Positions 1 to 8,878 of a stretch of 64,000 nt of DNA are shown piece after piece. Location: assembly GCF_013359735.1 (NCBI RefSeq), contig NZ_JABFMX010000019.1, positions 23,775 through 87,774 of the forward strand, in the 5' to 3' direction. Below the pieces are notes generated by a model that searched no databases, was not told the origin of the DNA, and was given only the letters and a program-made list of their open reading frames with translations. The position numbers and the translations under genes were made by a program. The stretch's first letter is position 1, and each line of letters opens with the position of its first letter. Origin of the DNA: Arthrobacter sp. C9C5. GTDB lineage: Bacteria; Actinomycetota; Actinomycetes; Actinomycetales; Micrococcaceae.

Positions 1-1
1 G

Positions 2-691
<690 letters not shown>

Positions 692-703
692 CCCGCATAA
701 CGC

Positions 704-737
704 GAACGGCGCACCGGGAACTCCCGGTGCGCCGTTC
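704..737 (+). terminator. Terminator of icd
   Basis: A perfect 16-bp inverted repeat (arms 704-719 and 722-737) lies just after the icd stop. The run GAACGGCGCACCGGGA is followed by its exact complement. The U-tract afterwards is weak, as is common in high-GC actinobacteria. Confidence 0.8.
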
Positions 738-770
738 GGCGTTTAAGCGGCCGGCCGGTCCATGGCCGGA

Positions 771-800
771 CGACGACGGCGGTGCGTCCCGCCGTCGTCG
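771..800 (-). terminator. Hairpin after the SRPBCC gene
   Basis: A 12-bp perfect stem (771-782 with 789-800, loop of six bases) sits 42 bases beyond the stop codon of the minus-strand SRPBCC gene, in the convergent gap with icd. It probably terminates that gene and may act in both directions. Confidence 0.6.
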
Positions 801-841
801 GCCCGTGGCGGCCGGCGATTGCCCAGCGGCCAGGCATCTGC

Positions 842-1444
842 CTAGCGGTCGGAGATCCTGCGGCCGCCGCCGGCCTCGCTGGCCGGTTCGGTAGCCAGAT
901 CCGGGTCCGCGTCCAGCGGCGCTCCGGTCCCCAGCACGTCGTACTCCGGGTCGGTTACCGGCGTCAGCCCGCCGACCCGCCCGTCCGCGTCCCCGCTGTT
1001 GACCCGCTCGCGCCACGCGCCGGTCTCAAAGTCGCGGCCCTCAATGAACTTCTTGAACCGCTGCAGGTCCGCCCCCACCTGCCGGGAGTCGAGGCCGACC
1101 GCAGCGCCGATTTTCTCGGTGGCAGTGCCGGGCTCCCAACTGAGTTCGACGTCGACCCGGGTCTCCGCCGGTCCCAGCTCCGCGAAGCGCACGGTGCCGG
1201 CGTTGCGGGGGCTGTCTAGGCTTTCCCAGGACACCTGCCGGTCGGGATCCTGGCTGGTGATCCTGGCGTCGTAGTCGCGCTTGACCCCGCCGACGCTGGT
1301 TTGGAAGTGGACGGTGGTGTCATCGAGCTGCTGGACGGAGTCGACGCCGCTCATGAACTGCGGGAAGTCCTCGAACTGGGTCCACTGGTTGTAGGCCTGG
1401 CTCAGGGGAACGTTGACGGCGATGGATTCCTGGACTGTTGCCAT
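842..1444 (-). CDS. SRPBCC (polyketide cyclase/dehydrase-like) protein
   Basis: A 200-residue protein. Its first 145 residues fit the SRPBCC/START-like fold, with an opening of the form ESIAVNVPLSQAYNQWTQFE followed by FPQFMSGVDSV and a long C-terminal helix around GADLQRFKKFIE. Members bind hydrophobic ligands; no specific substrate can be read here. The last 50 residues are acidic and probably disordered. I start at the ATG at 1444 because a GAAGGAG box lies 11 bases before it; the in-frame GTG at 1456 directly abuts that box and is a poor start. The gene appears to be a single transcription unit ending in the hairpin at 771-800. Confidence 0.75.
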   Translation of the reverse strand: MATVQESIAVNVPLSQAYNQWTQFEDFPQFMSGVDSVQQLDDTTVHFQTSVGGVKRDYDARITSQDPDRQVSWESLDSPRNAGTVRFAELGPAETRVDVELSWEPGTATEKIGAAVGLDSRQVGADLQRFKKFIEGRDFETGAWRERVNSGDADGRVGGLTPVTDPEYDVLGTGAPLDADPDLATEPASEAGGGRRISDR

Positions 1445-1542
1445 GCTTGCTTTCACTCCTTCGGCTGGCAGGCTGCGGCCTGCGTCGTAGCAAGGGACGG
1501 ATACAAGGGTTGGTACAAGTGCTCGGACAGCGGTTGGGACAA

Positions 1543-1564
1543 GTCAGGCCGTTTCCGGCCTGAC
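1543..1564 (-). terminator. Hairpin after the kinase-lipoprotein pair
   Basis: A 9-bp perfect stem (GTCAGGCCG at 1543-1551 with CGGCCTGAC at 1556-1564, four-base loop) lies about 45 bases downstream of the lipoprotein stop on the minus strand. It has no strong U-tract. Confidence 0.55.
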
Positions 1565-1610
1565 TGACCAAGCTAGCGGGATCCGGCCAATTGTGAAAGT
1601 CCGGAGGCCG

Positions 1611-2135
1611 TCAGCGGCCGCCCTTGCCTTTGCCCTTGGGTTTGCTCTTCCCGACCGCCGGGGCCGGCGCCACAGGAGCCGGCGCTGCCGCTGCCTGGGC
1701 CGCGGCGGCCGCCTTCGCGGCTGCTGCTGCCGCCGCGGCCTTGGCTGCCGCCGCAGCCTTGTCGGCTGCGGCCTTCTTGGCCGCCGCCGCATCCCGGGCA
1801 GCCTTGTCGGCCGCCGCCTGCTTGGCAGTGAGGTCGGCGCGGACGGCATCCATGGCTGCCTTGATGCTTTGGTGGCGTTTGAAGGACACTTGTCCCTCCG
1901 TTGCCGCCGCGTCGAGCTTGGCGCCCAGTTCCTCCAGTAGTTTCAGCGCGCCGGCGGAGTCGTTGGTGGCTGCGGCCTCGGTCACGGCCAGGACCTGGGA
2001 CTGGAGCTGACCTGCAGCCGTGCCGTCCAGTTCGGGAGCGGCGCCACATCCGGTGAGCGACCCGGCGATCAGGGCGGCTGTGAGCAGCGGACCGGCTACG
2101 GCCAGGTTCCAGCGCCGTTTGCTGGTGGCGTTCAT
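1611..2135 (-). CDS. Lipoprotein with Lys/Ala-repeat tail
   Basis: A 174-residue predicted lipoprotein. It has a basic start, a hydrophobic stretch and a lipobox LTGC with the lipidated Cys at residue 30. A helical middle region (about 40-95) has no recognised domain. From about residue 100 the chain is built of Ala blocks punctuated by Lys or Asp (KAAADKAAAAAK-type), then an Ala/Pro stretch and a basic KPKGKGKGGR end. Such Lys/Ala tails resemble histone-H1-like or wall-binding segments, but the function is unknown. Its ATG overlaps the kinase stop in an ATGA arrangement, so the two are translationally coupled. It may be an extracytoplasmic partner of that kinase; this is inference. Confidence 0.75.
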   Translation of the reverse strand: MNATSKRRWNLAVAGPLLTAALIAGSLTGCGAAPELDGTAAGQLQSQVLAVTEAAATNDSAGALKLLEELGAKLDAAATEGQVSFKRHQSIKAAMDAVRADLTAKQAAADKAARDAAAAKKAAADKAAAAAKAAAAAAAAKAAAAAQAAAAPAPVAPAPAVGKSKPKGKGKGGR

Positions 2136-3421
2136 GGTTGCACGCTCTTCTGCAGTTGCTTCAGGTGCTCGCCCAAATCGCCGGAGACGGCCGGATAAGG
2201 CACGACGGCGGGCGGCTTGGGGACAGCGAGGGAGACGGCGACGGCGGCTGCCGCAAGGAGCGCCACCAGAGTCAGGACGACGGCGATCCTCGTGCGGCGT
2301 CGGGCCTGGCGGAAACGCGCGAGCGGACGGCCCAGCACGCCCAGCCTGCCGGCGCGGCGCACCGGGGCGTCGTCCGGGGTCAGTGCGTGGTGCCGGCGGG
2401 TTCCGGCCCTGGTGCCCGGGGCCTGGCCGGCCGAGCCCTGCGCTGTGTTTTGGACAGGGTCCTGAGCTGTGTCCTGGACAAAGTCCCGCACTCCCGTCGC
2501 CGAGCGCGGCGGCCGGGCGGGCGGTGCGGGCAGCACCCTGGTCCGTTCTTCGGCGAGCGGGCCCGGCAAGGAGTCGGGGGAGACCAGGGCCTGGCGCAGC
2601 GCAGCCTCCAGGTCGGCAGCCGCGGGGCGATCCAGGGGGTCCAGCGCGGTCATGGCCCTGATCAGTTGGGCCCACTCGGCCGGCACCGCGTCGGGAATAA
2701 CGGGGGCGCGGTGCAGCCGGGCCACTGCCGACTCGACGGCGCTTCCCGGATACTCCACGGATCCCTTGATGCACTCCAGCAGGACCAGGCCCAGCGAGTA
2801 GATGTCGCTGGCCGGACCCATGTCGGCGCCGCGGGCCTGTTCCGGACTCAGGTAGGCGGCCGTCCCCACCATCGTCCCGGTGGCTGTGAGCCTGGTCCCG
2901 TCGACGATCCTGGCGATGCCGAAATCGGTCAGCTTTGGCCGCAGCGGTTCGCCGGGCCGGACCCGCACCAGCAGGACGTTGGCCGGTTTGATGTCGCGGT
3001 GGATGATTCCGAGGGAGTGGACGTAGGCGAGGGCATCGGCGAGTCCCGCACCGATCACGGCAAGCTCGTCGAGAGGTACCGGGCTGTGCCGGATCCGGCT
3101 CCGGAGGTCCTGGCCCTCCACCAGTTCCATGGTCAGGAACGGCCTGGGCTCGTCCGGGATCCGGGTGTCCGTGCCGGCGTCGAAGAGCGTTACGAGGCTC
3201 GGATGGTTCAGTGTGGCCAGGAGTTCGATCTCGGCCTGCTGGCGTTTGAGCTCATCGGCGTCCGCGGATTGCGGGGCGAAGAGCTTGAGCGCGACGTCCC
3301 GGCCCAGGTTCTCGTCCCGGGCAGAGTACACGGACGCCATGCCGCCCCGGCCGATCACTTCGCCCAGACGGTAGCGGCCGCTCAGGATCTCGGTCGTGAC
3401 CTCACTGGGTAAAGCGTCCAC
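2132..3421 (-). CDS. Membrane-anchored Ser/Thr protein kinase (PknB-like, no PASTA)
   Basis: A 429-residue Hanks-type kinase. Visible motifs are the glycine loop GRGGMASVY (24-32), catalytic Lys46 in VALK, HRDIKPANVL with Asp143, DFG at 166-168 and the SPE activation-loop end near 194. After residue 265 comes a Pro/Gln-rich linker containing short repeats (QDTAQDPVQNTAQ), then one transmembrane helix near 378-400 and a short external tail of about 30 residues. There are no PASTA domains, so any sensing would depend on a partner. The GTG start at 3421 is chosen because it has a GGGGA box six bases upstream and leads directly into the kinase domain; no in-frame ATG fits. The downstream lipoprotein overlaps by four bases. 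Confidence 0.9.
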   Translation of the reverse strand: MDALPSEVTTEILSGRYRLGEVIGRGGMASVYSARDENLGRDVALKLFAPQSADADELKRQQAEIELLATLNHPSLVTLFDAGTDTRIPDEPRPFLTMELVEGQDLRSRIRHSPVPLDELAVIGAGLADALAYVHSLGIIHRDIKPANVLLVRVRPGEPLRPKLTDFGIARIVDGTRLTATGTMVGTAAYLSPEQARGADMGPASDIYSLGLVLLECIKGSVEYPGSAVESAVARLHRAPVIPDAVPAEWAQLIRAMTALDPLDRPAAADLEAALRQALVSPDSLPGPLAEERTRVLPAPPARPPRSATGVRDFVQDTAQDPVQNTAQGSAGQAPGTRAGTRRHHALTPDDAPVRRAGRLGVLGRPLARFRQARRRTRIAVVLTLVALLAAAAVAVSLAVPKPPAVVPYPAVSGDLGEHLKQLQKSVQP

Positions 3422-3919
3422 GATGTTCCCCGTCTTTCGTCCTGGCGCCGCGGTGGCGTCCCTAAAGAATAATACGGGTGCGGGTATCGGGTTCCGGCAC
3501 GGGCCGCATCGTTCAGCTGTCGTCTGTGATGGCGGATCCACCTTTCTCGCGGAGGGAAGGGGTGCCGCCGGAGCCGGCGAGGCCGTTGAATCCCCCAGCG
3601 GACCCAACGACTTCGCTCCGGCGGCAATAGACCTGGACGGGAGCGGCCACGCGTTACGGTGGCCGTCCCGCGGGCGGAGCTTGCGCCGGGGTCGGGCGCG
3701 GCAGCCGGCGTGGGCATAGCGGCAGGGACCCGCGACGTGAGGGGGCCGGACCGGACGCGAGGGGCGCTGAGACGGCGCGCCTAGGCGGAACGTTGGTGCC
3801 GGGTATCCGTTCGCGGACGGTGGTGTCCATGGGGAAATCTCCTGAATGACTGGTGGCGGGCGCACATGGCAGCCCGAAGGACCGTGCTCTGCGCAGGAAA
3901 ATGGCAGAGGACGGCCCTA
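3422..3919. other. Long gap between kinase and Pro-rich gene
   Basis: About 500 bases contain no recognisable gene apart from the doubtful small ORF at 3654-3830. On the minus strand a TATTAT hexamer at about 3466-3471, with GGAAC 17 bases further upstream, could be the kinase promoter; that pairing would suit an alternative sigma factor but is weak. Nothing else in the gap is recognisable. Confidence 0.4.
3654..3830 (-). CDS. Possible small protein (58 aa)
   Basis: A 58-codon reading frame with ATG at 3830, preceded at eight bases by a clean AGGAG box. The product begins MDTTVRERIPGTNVPPRR and is rich in Pro, Arg and Ala, with no signal peptide or known domain. The good ribosome-binding site argues for translation. 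The low-complexity composition, an ATA codon and an AGG codon argue against it. It lies between the Pro-rich gene and the kinase, in the same orientation as both. Confidence 0.3.
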   Translation of the reverse strand: MDTTVRERIPGTNVPPRRAVSAPLASGPAPSRRGSLPLCPRRLPRPTPAQAPPAGRPP

Positions 3920-5191
3920 CTAGTCAGGAGAAGATCCGGGATCGGCGGCGACAGCAGGATGTACGTGCTGGAGCGGGCCGCTGATGGGGTCGGAGCCCAT
4001 TGGGGGAATGAGGAAGAACGCGCTTGGCGTCCACGCAGCAGCGCCGGAAGGCCCGCTGGCCGTGGAACCGCTGCCGGACCCCGACCCGGGGGTCGCCGGG
4101 AGGGCAGCAGGGGCAGGCAGCCCGGTGTCGCCGCCACGGGGCCGGGGCGCGTCATTGCCGCCCGTGGGCGCCGCGGGGGCACCGTCTCCGGTTGACCGGG
4201 GGCTCGCAGGAGTTCGGCTCCCTGCGGCCAAGGCACCCGGCATACTGCCGCGGGCCGGGACTTCCGGCAGGGTCAGGGTGGAGACGTAGCCGTAGCTCGC
4301 CGCGGGGTAATCGGCCTGAAGGCCCTGCGGTTGGTCCGCAGCCGCCGGGCTTTGCTTCAGCAAAGGATCAGCGCTGGCCGGAGTGACTGCGACGGTCTTC
4401 CGTGGCGGGACAAGCGGTGCACGCCCGGCGCCGAGCTGGCCCGGGACGACCACCGGCGCCGGTATCACCGCAGGCAGGGTTGCCGGGGGCATCGTGCCGG
4501 GGGCGGATTCGCTCACTGGGGGCGTTGGCTCGGGAGCAGGCGGGACAGTCGGGAGGTCTCCGGCGCCCGTGTCGGGAGCGGTGACCGGAACAGCGGGGTC
4601 CGTAACCGGATCCGTAACCGGTGCCGGATCACTGGAAGGGGCGGGAGCAGGTTCTCCGGGCGGGTCCGGCGCGGGAGCAGGTTCTCCGGGCGGGACCGGC
4701 GCGGGAGCCGGGGAGGGCTCGGCCGGGGGACTGGCGACGGGTTCACTGACCGGTGGAACGGGGGCTGGAGTCTCAGCAACCTGGGAGGCCGGTTCGGGCT
4801 GGGCAACCGGCAACACGGGTTGCGGGACGACAGGGGGCGCGTCGGGCTCCGCAAGCGGCACGACGGGTTGCACGACGACGGGCTCCGGGACAACCGGCAG
4901 GGGGACAGTCGGAGGCGAAACCGGCGCCGGGGCCGCGGTGACGGCGGGCGCGGTTGGAGCTGGAGCCGACGGTGCCGGGCTTACGGGTGCTATCGGGTCA
5001 TCGGCTTTCGGGAATTGGATCATGGTCACGACGGCCGAACCGGGGGCGGGTGGAACCGCGCCGGAGACCCTGAGTTCGTCGGCGTTGGCCGTGGCCGCGG
5101 AGAGCGCCAGCCAGGTCAGCCCGGCTCCCAAGGCCAGCAGCCCCCGTTGCAGGAAGCGGCGCGCACGGGGACGGGTTGTTGCAGATTCCAT
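3920..5191 (-). CDS. Secreted proline-rich repeat protein
   Basis: A 423-residue protein with a Tat- or Sec-like signal peptide: a basic stretch with RPRARR, a hydrophobic core LLALGAGLTWLALSA and an AxA-type site near residue 38. The rest is about one third Pro and Ala, with degenerate PAP, PVV and PPGEP motifs, including a 30-bp perfect-but-one tandem duplication at 4641-4700. There is no LPxTG or membrane anchor. The C-terminus contains LIPPMGSDPISG. Such proteins often span the cell wall, but no function can be assigned. The ATG at 5191 follows a GGGGAGG box; the GTG at 5200 is too close to it. A TTACCC-N17-TAGATT promoter lies just upstream on the minus strand. Confidence 0.65.
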   Translation of the reverse strand: MESATTRPRARRFLQRGLLALGAGLTWLALSAATANADELRVSGAVPPAPGSAVVTMIQFPKADDPIAPVSPAPSAPAPTAPAVTAAPAPVSPPTVPLPVVPEPVVVQPVVPLAEPDAPPVVPQPVLPVAQPEPASQVAETPAPVPPVSEPVASPPAEPSPAPAPVPPGEPAPAPDPPGEPAPAPSSDPAPVTDPVTDPAVPVTAPDTGAGDLPTVPPAPEPTPPVSESAPGTMPPATLPAVIPAPVVVPGQLGAGRAPLVPPRKTVAVTPASADPLLKQSPAAADQPQGLQADYPAASYGYVSTLTLPEVPARGSMPGALAAGSRTPASPRSTGDGAPAAPTGGNDAPRPRGGDTGLPAPAALPATPGSGSGSGSTASGPSGAAAWTPSAFFLIPPMGSDPISGPLQHVHPAVAADPGSSPD

Positions 5192-5305
5192 GCGCAACAC
5201 ACCTCCCCGAATCTATCGACGATTGGTCTACAGGGTAAGTCCGGGGGCCGGGGCGAGTCCATAGCCCGCGGCAAACTTGGGCCCGCAAAGCCCGGAAATC
5301 AGGGG

Positions 5306-6376
5306 TCAGCGCACGTCGTTCGGGTAGCTCACTCCCAGCTGGGCGCGGACGCCGTCGAAGAGCCGCATGGTGTTGAGGGAGTCCTCCAGCGGCATCACCG
5401 GGCTCTCGGTGAGGCCCTGCTGGATGCAGCGGGTAACCTCGCGAAGTTCGTAGCTGTAGCCGCGCCCCACAACACTGAACTGCTCGGCGCGCGGCTCCTC
5501 GAAGCCGACCCGCACGACTAGTTCCGTGGGGTTGTTGACCGAGCCCAGGCTCTGCAGGAACCCCTGGCTCCCGGCCACCGTGGCGGCGCGCGGCCCATGG
5601 GCCAGAAGCGAGGAGGTCAGCTGGGCTTGGGCCCCGTGGTGGTAGCCCAGCGTCAGCGCATTTTGGGCGTCCACGCCGTCGTCGTTGATCCAGCCGGTGG
5701 CACTGACCGTCTGCGGGAAACCCAGCGTGCCCAACGCCCACAGCAACGGATAGATGGTGATGTCCAGCAGGGCGCCGCCGCCGTCCCTCGGAGCCCACAG
5801 CCGGGAGGTGGGGGAGTAGGGGGCCGGGAAGCCCAGGTCCGCGCCGACCCACTTGACCTCGCCGATCTCGCCCGAAGCGGCGATCTCGAAGGCCCGCTGC
5901 ATGCTGGGCAGGAACCGGCTCCACATCGCTTCCATCAGGAACAGGCCCTTGTCCCTCGCCAGCTCCACGAGCTCGGCGGCCTCCCGGGCGTTGACGGTGA
6001 GGGCTTTCTCGCACAGCACATGCTTGCCGGCCCGCAGCGCCGCCAACGCGATTTCGTGGTGGTGGGCGTGCGGCGTGGCGACATATACGACGTCGACGGC
6101 GTCATTGGCCAGCAGCCGTTCATAGCCCGCCACGCCGTCGTGGTCCCCGTAAGCCCGGGCAAAGCCATAGTCGGCCGCGAAGGCATCGGCCGCTGCCTGG
6201 CTGCGCGAGCTCACCGCGTAGAGCTCCGCGTCCGGGAGGAGTTCGAGGTCCCGGGTGACGGCGGCGGCGATCCCGCCGGTGGCGACCACACCCCACCGCA
6301 GCCGGGCGCCGGTGGCCGTCCGCGGATCCTGGTCGGGTTGGCTGAACAGCCACGGCTTCGCAATAAGGGCAGACAT
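5306..6376 (-). CDS. Gfo/Idh/MocA family oxidoreductase
   Basis: A 356-residue NAD(P)-dependent dehydrogenase of the Gfo/Idh/MocA family. The N-terminal Rossmann domain starts at about residue 28 (RWGVVATGGIAAAVTRDL). It is followed by DVVYVATPHAHHHEIALAAL and the signature GKHVLCEKALTVNAREA, whose EK lysine is the usual active-site residue. The C-terminal half is the alpha/beta substrate domain. Family members act on sugars, inositols or trans-dihydrodiols; the substrate here is not visible. The gene stands alone between the Pro-rich gene and a 32-bp tandem repeat upstream of its start. Confidence 0.85.
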   Translation of the reverse strand: MSALIAKPWLFSQPDQDPRTATGARLRWGVVATGGIAAAVTRDLELLPDAELYAVSSRSQAAADAFAADYGFARAYGDHDGVAGYERLLANDAVDVVYVATPHAHHHEIALAALRAGKHVLCEKALTVNAREAAELVELARDKGLFLMEAMWSRFLPSMQRAFEIAASGEIGEVKWVGADLGFPAPYSPTSRLWAPRDGGGALLDITIYPLLWALGTLGFPQTVSATGWINDDGVDAQNALTLGYHHGAQAQLTSSLLAHGPRAATVAGSQGFLQSLGSVNNPTELVVRVGFEEPRAEQFSVVGRGYSYELREVTRCIQQGLTESPVMPLEDSLNTMRLFDGVRAQLGVSYPNDVR

Positions 6377-6396
6377 GCTGCCATCTTCTCACCCGT

Positions 6397-6471
6397 CTGC
6401 GGGAGGGATGCGTCTTTGGTGGCGCGAGCTGCGGGAGGTATGCGTCTTTGGTGGTGAAAGCTGCGGGAGGA
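6397..6471. repeat. 32-bp tandem repeat upstream of the oxidoreductase
   Basis: Unit 1 (6397-6428), unit 2 (6429-6460) and a partial third unit (6461-6471) share CTGCGGGAGG and ATGCGTCTTTGGTGG blocks with few differences. The array fills the gap between the oxidoreductase start (6376) and the end of the ABC ATPase gene (6501). Confidence 0.8.
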
Positions 6472-6500
6472 TCGGACGGGATCCGCCCGCAGCGCCTTGG

Positions 6501-7208
6501 CTAGCCCGGAAGTGACGCAGCAGCGCGGTTCCGCGCGGTCTCCTCGGTGAGCCGGCCCTGCTGGAGACGGAAGCGCCGATCCGTCTTGTTAGCCAAAGCG
6601 CGGTCGTGGGTGACGACGAGGATGGTCGTGTTGTAGTCCCGGCTCAAGGCGCTGAGCAGCTCGATGATGTGCTCGCCGGTCTGCTCGTCCAGGTTGCCGG
6701 TGGGTTCGTCGGCCAGGATCAGCTTGGGCTCGTTGGCCAGCGCCCGGGCGATGGCAACCCGCTGCTGCTCGCCGCCGGAGAGCCGGTTGATCCGCCGCAC
6801 GTGCTTTTCCGGGCCCAGCTGCACCTGCTCCAGGAGCTGCCTGGCGCGTTCGGCCCGCGCAGCCTTGCGGATGCCGGCAAACTCCATCGGCAGCATCACG
6901 TTGTCCACGGCAGACAGGTTGGGGATGAGGTTGAACTGCTGGAAGACGAAACCGATGTCCCGGCGCCGGTACCGCGTCAGCTGCCCGTCGGGCATGCCGG
7001 CCAGGCTTACGCCGTCGACCAGCACGTCGCCGCTGGTGGGCTTGTCGAGGGCTCCGAGCAGGGACAGCAGGGTGCTCTTGCCGCTGCCGCTTTTGCCCAC
7101 GATCGAGGCGAGGGTGCCTTGTTCGAGTTCGAAGCTCACGTCGTTGACCGGCTTGATGGTGCGGTCGCCGGACTTGAAGGTGCGGACCAGGTTCTTGACT
7201 TCGATCAT
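6501..7208 (-). CDS. ABC transporter ATP-binding protein, MacB/LolD type
   Basis: A 235-residue ATPase with Walker [10 protein letters not shown] (residues about 38-46), Q-loop in [12 protein letters not shown], signature [15 protein letters not shown], Walker [13 protein letters not shown] and the switch His in VVTHD. The sequence belongs to the MacB/LolD/FtsE-like group that powers FtsX-fold permeases. It follows the permease gene with only two bases between stop and start, and has a GAGGAG box inside the permease end, so the pair forms one operon. These systems move lipoproteins, peptides or antibiotics, or do mechanotransmission; the cargo here is unknown. Confidence 0.9.
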   Translation of the reverse strand: MIEVKNLVRTFKSGDRTIKPVNDVSFELEQGTLASIVGKSGSGKSTLLSLLGALDKPTSGDVLVDGVSLAGMPDGQLTRYRRRDIGFVFQQFNLIPNLSAVDNVMLPMEFAGIRKAARAERARQLLEQVQLGPEKHVRRINRLSGGEQQRVAIARALANEPKLILADEPTGNLDEQTGEHIIELLSALSRDYNTTILVVTHDRALANKTDRRFRLQQGRLTEETARNRAAASLPG

Positions 7209-7210
7209 GG

Positions 7211-8668
7211 CTATTCTCCTCGGAGGACTTCGATGGGACGGATGCGGGCCGTGAGCAGCGCCGGGACGAGGGCGCCGATGATGGCGACGCCGAACACCGC
7301 GGCGATGCCCGCGGCGATGACGCCGGGCGAGGCGCTCGCGGTGACGGAGGTCAGCAGCTGGTTGGCACCGCCGAGTGGGTTCCCTTCGGGGAAGCCGCCG
7401 GGGAAGCCGCCGGGGAAGCCGCCGGGCCCGCCGCGCCGTCCGGTGGCTGCCGCGGTGGTGCTGTTGGAGCTGATCAGGGCCGAGGCGATGCCGCCGCTGG
7501 CGAAGGAGGCGACGGCGGCACCCACCGCGCTGCCCAGCGCCACCAGCACCAGGGCCTCAAGCACGAACTGCAACCCGATGGTGCGGTTGGGGGCGCCGAT
7601 GGCCTTCAGCACGCCGATTTCGCGGCGGCGCTCGCGGACCAGCATGACCATGATCAGCAGGATGATCAGGCCGGCGGTGGCCAGGGCGGCGGCAAAGGCG
7701 ATGAAGGAAATGTTCTTGACGCTGTCCAGCGAACTCACCGCGGTCTGCAGGTTCCGCTGACCCTGGCTGACGTCGGCCTTGTCGGTGCCGAGGGCGGTCT
7801 GCAGGGCGGTCTTCGCGGCGTCGACGTTCTCCATGCTGTTGACCGTGACGATCATGGAGGACAGCTCGCCCGGCAGTGCGGCGAGGCTCTGGGCCGTCGG
7901 CAAGGTCAGGTAGAGGGCATTGTTGCCGAAGGCGGTCCCGGCGTCGAACAGCCCTTTGACCGTGAAGGTCTTGTCTCCGATGGTGAACGTGGAGCCGACC
8001 TTGAGGTTGTTCTTCTCGGCCAAGGTGATGCCGAGCAGCGCGCCGGCGGATGAGGCGGTGTAGTTGCCCAGGCCTGTGCCCTGGGTCAGTTGGAGGGCCT
8101 TGCCGCTCGAATCCACCTCGGCGCCGATGCCCGTCGCGGTCACCGGCAGCGAGAACGCCGGCGCGGACTGGCTGGTGCTCCCGGTGCCGCCTGTAGTGCC
8201 CGAGGACTGGTTGCGGTTGCCGAGTGTGCCGGCGTCGATCGCGGCCCTCAGGCTCGTCGTGACGGAGGTGGCCGACTGGCCGCCAGGAAGGCCCGGGCCG
8301 CCCTGTCCGCCGGGTCCCGCCTGGCCGGTTTGCGATGCGGCAGCCTCGGCTGCCGCTGCGGCGGCATTGCGGAGCCGCAGCGCCTTGGTGCCGACGACGC
8401 TGCTCACGTTGGGCACCTTGGCTGCGGTGGCAGCCTGCGCGGCGGTCAAGGGCTCGCCGCCGCCTTCGAAGCCCTGGCCGCCGGCCGGATTGACGGTCAG
8501 GACTGTGCCCACCGACGCGTTCAGTTCGGCGACCTTGCCGGTGACGGCCTGGTTGGCCACGAGCATGGACAGCGCAAGGCCGATGGCCACGGCGAGGACG
8601 GCCACGACGGCGGCGGTCCTGACCCTGTTTCGAAAGGCGTTGCCTACACTCCGGGCAAGGACGCTCAC
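7211..8668 (-). CDS. FtsX/MacB-like ABC transporter permease
   Basis: A 485-residue permease with one N-terminal membrane helix (about 18-40), a large external MacB-PCD-like domain rich in Gly, and three C-terminal helices. The first of these leads into [18 protein letters not shown], the coupling segment typical of FtsX-fold permeases. Between the third- and second-last helices is a Gly-Phe-Pro repeat ([14 protein letters not shown]) encoded by three exact 12-bp units at 7391-7426. The GTG start at 8668 has AGGAG four bases upstream and places the first helix correctly; upstream codons in frame do not look coding. It is coupled to the ATPase gene that follows. Confidence 0.85.
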   Translation of the reverse strand: MSVLARSVGNAFRNRVRTAAVVAVLAVAIGLALSMLVANQAVTGKVAELNASVGTVLTVNPAGGQGFEGGGEPLTAAQAATAAKVPNVSSVVGTKALRLRNAAAAAAEAAASQTGQAGPGGQGGPGLPGGQSATSVTTSLRAAIDAGTLGNRNQSSGTTGGTGSTSQSAPAFSLPVTATGIGAEVDSSGKALQLTQGTGLGNYTASSAGALLGITLAEKNNLKVGSTFTIGDKTFTVKGLFDAGTAFGNNALYLTLPTAQSLAALPGELSSMIVTVNSMENVDAAKTALQTALGTDKADVSQGQRNLQTAVSSLDSVKNISFIAFAAALATAGLIILLIMVMLVRERRREIGVLKAIGAPNRTIGLQFVLEALVLVALGSAVGAAVASFASGGIASALISSNSTTAAATGRRGGPGGFPGGFPGGFPEGNPLGGANQLLTSVTASASPGVIAAGIAAVFGVAIIGALVPALLTARIRPIEVLRGE

Positions 8669-8826
8669 GGTACTCCTAGGGATCTGGCGCCGGACGGATT
8701 GGCCGGCGGCTGCTCCCACACTGGTACGGGCTGCTGTGCGGACGTCGGGGCAATGCTGTGGATCCGCTGTGAAGGTGTGGGCCGCCGTCGGGCGCGACCC
8801 GCATCCGCGGGACCGGAGCACAAAAA

Positions 8827-8860
8827 GGCCCCGGCCCTCCCTTGCGGGAGAGCCGGGGCC
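8827..8860 (-). terminator. Terminator of the sugar ABC operon
   Basis: A GC-rich hairpin has outer arms GGCCCCGGC (8827-8835) and GCCGGGGCC (8852-8860) and an inner CTCCC/GGGAG stem with a TTGC loop. It is flanked on its left by AAAAA (8822-8826), which reads as a U-run on the minus strand. It lies just after the binding-protein gene stop at 8879. Confidence 0.85.
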
Positions 8861-8878
8861 CGGTTTTAGAGCGTCAGA

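Noticed and set aside
1620..1850. Ala-codon repeats at the lipoprotein 3' end as a minisatellite
   Set aside because: The nucleotide units are not regular; the repetition is at the protein level (Ala/Lys blocks) and is covered by the CDS entry.
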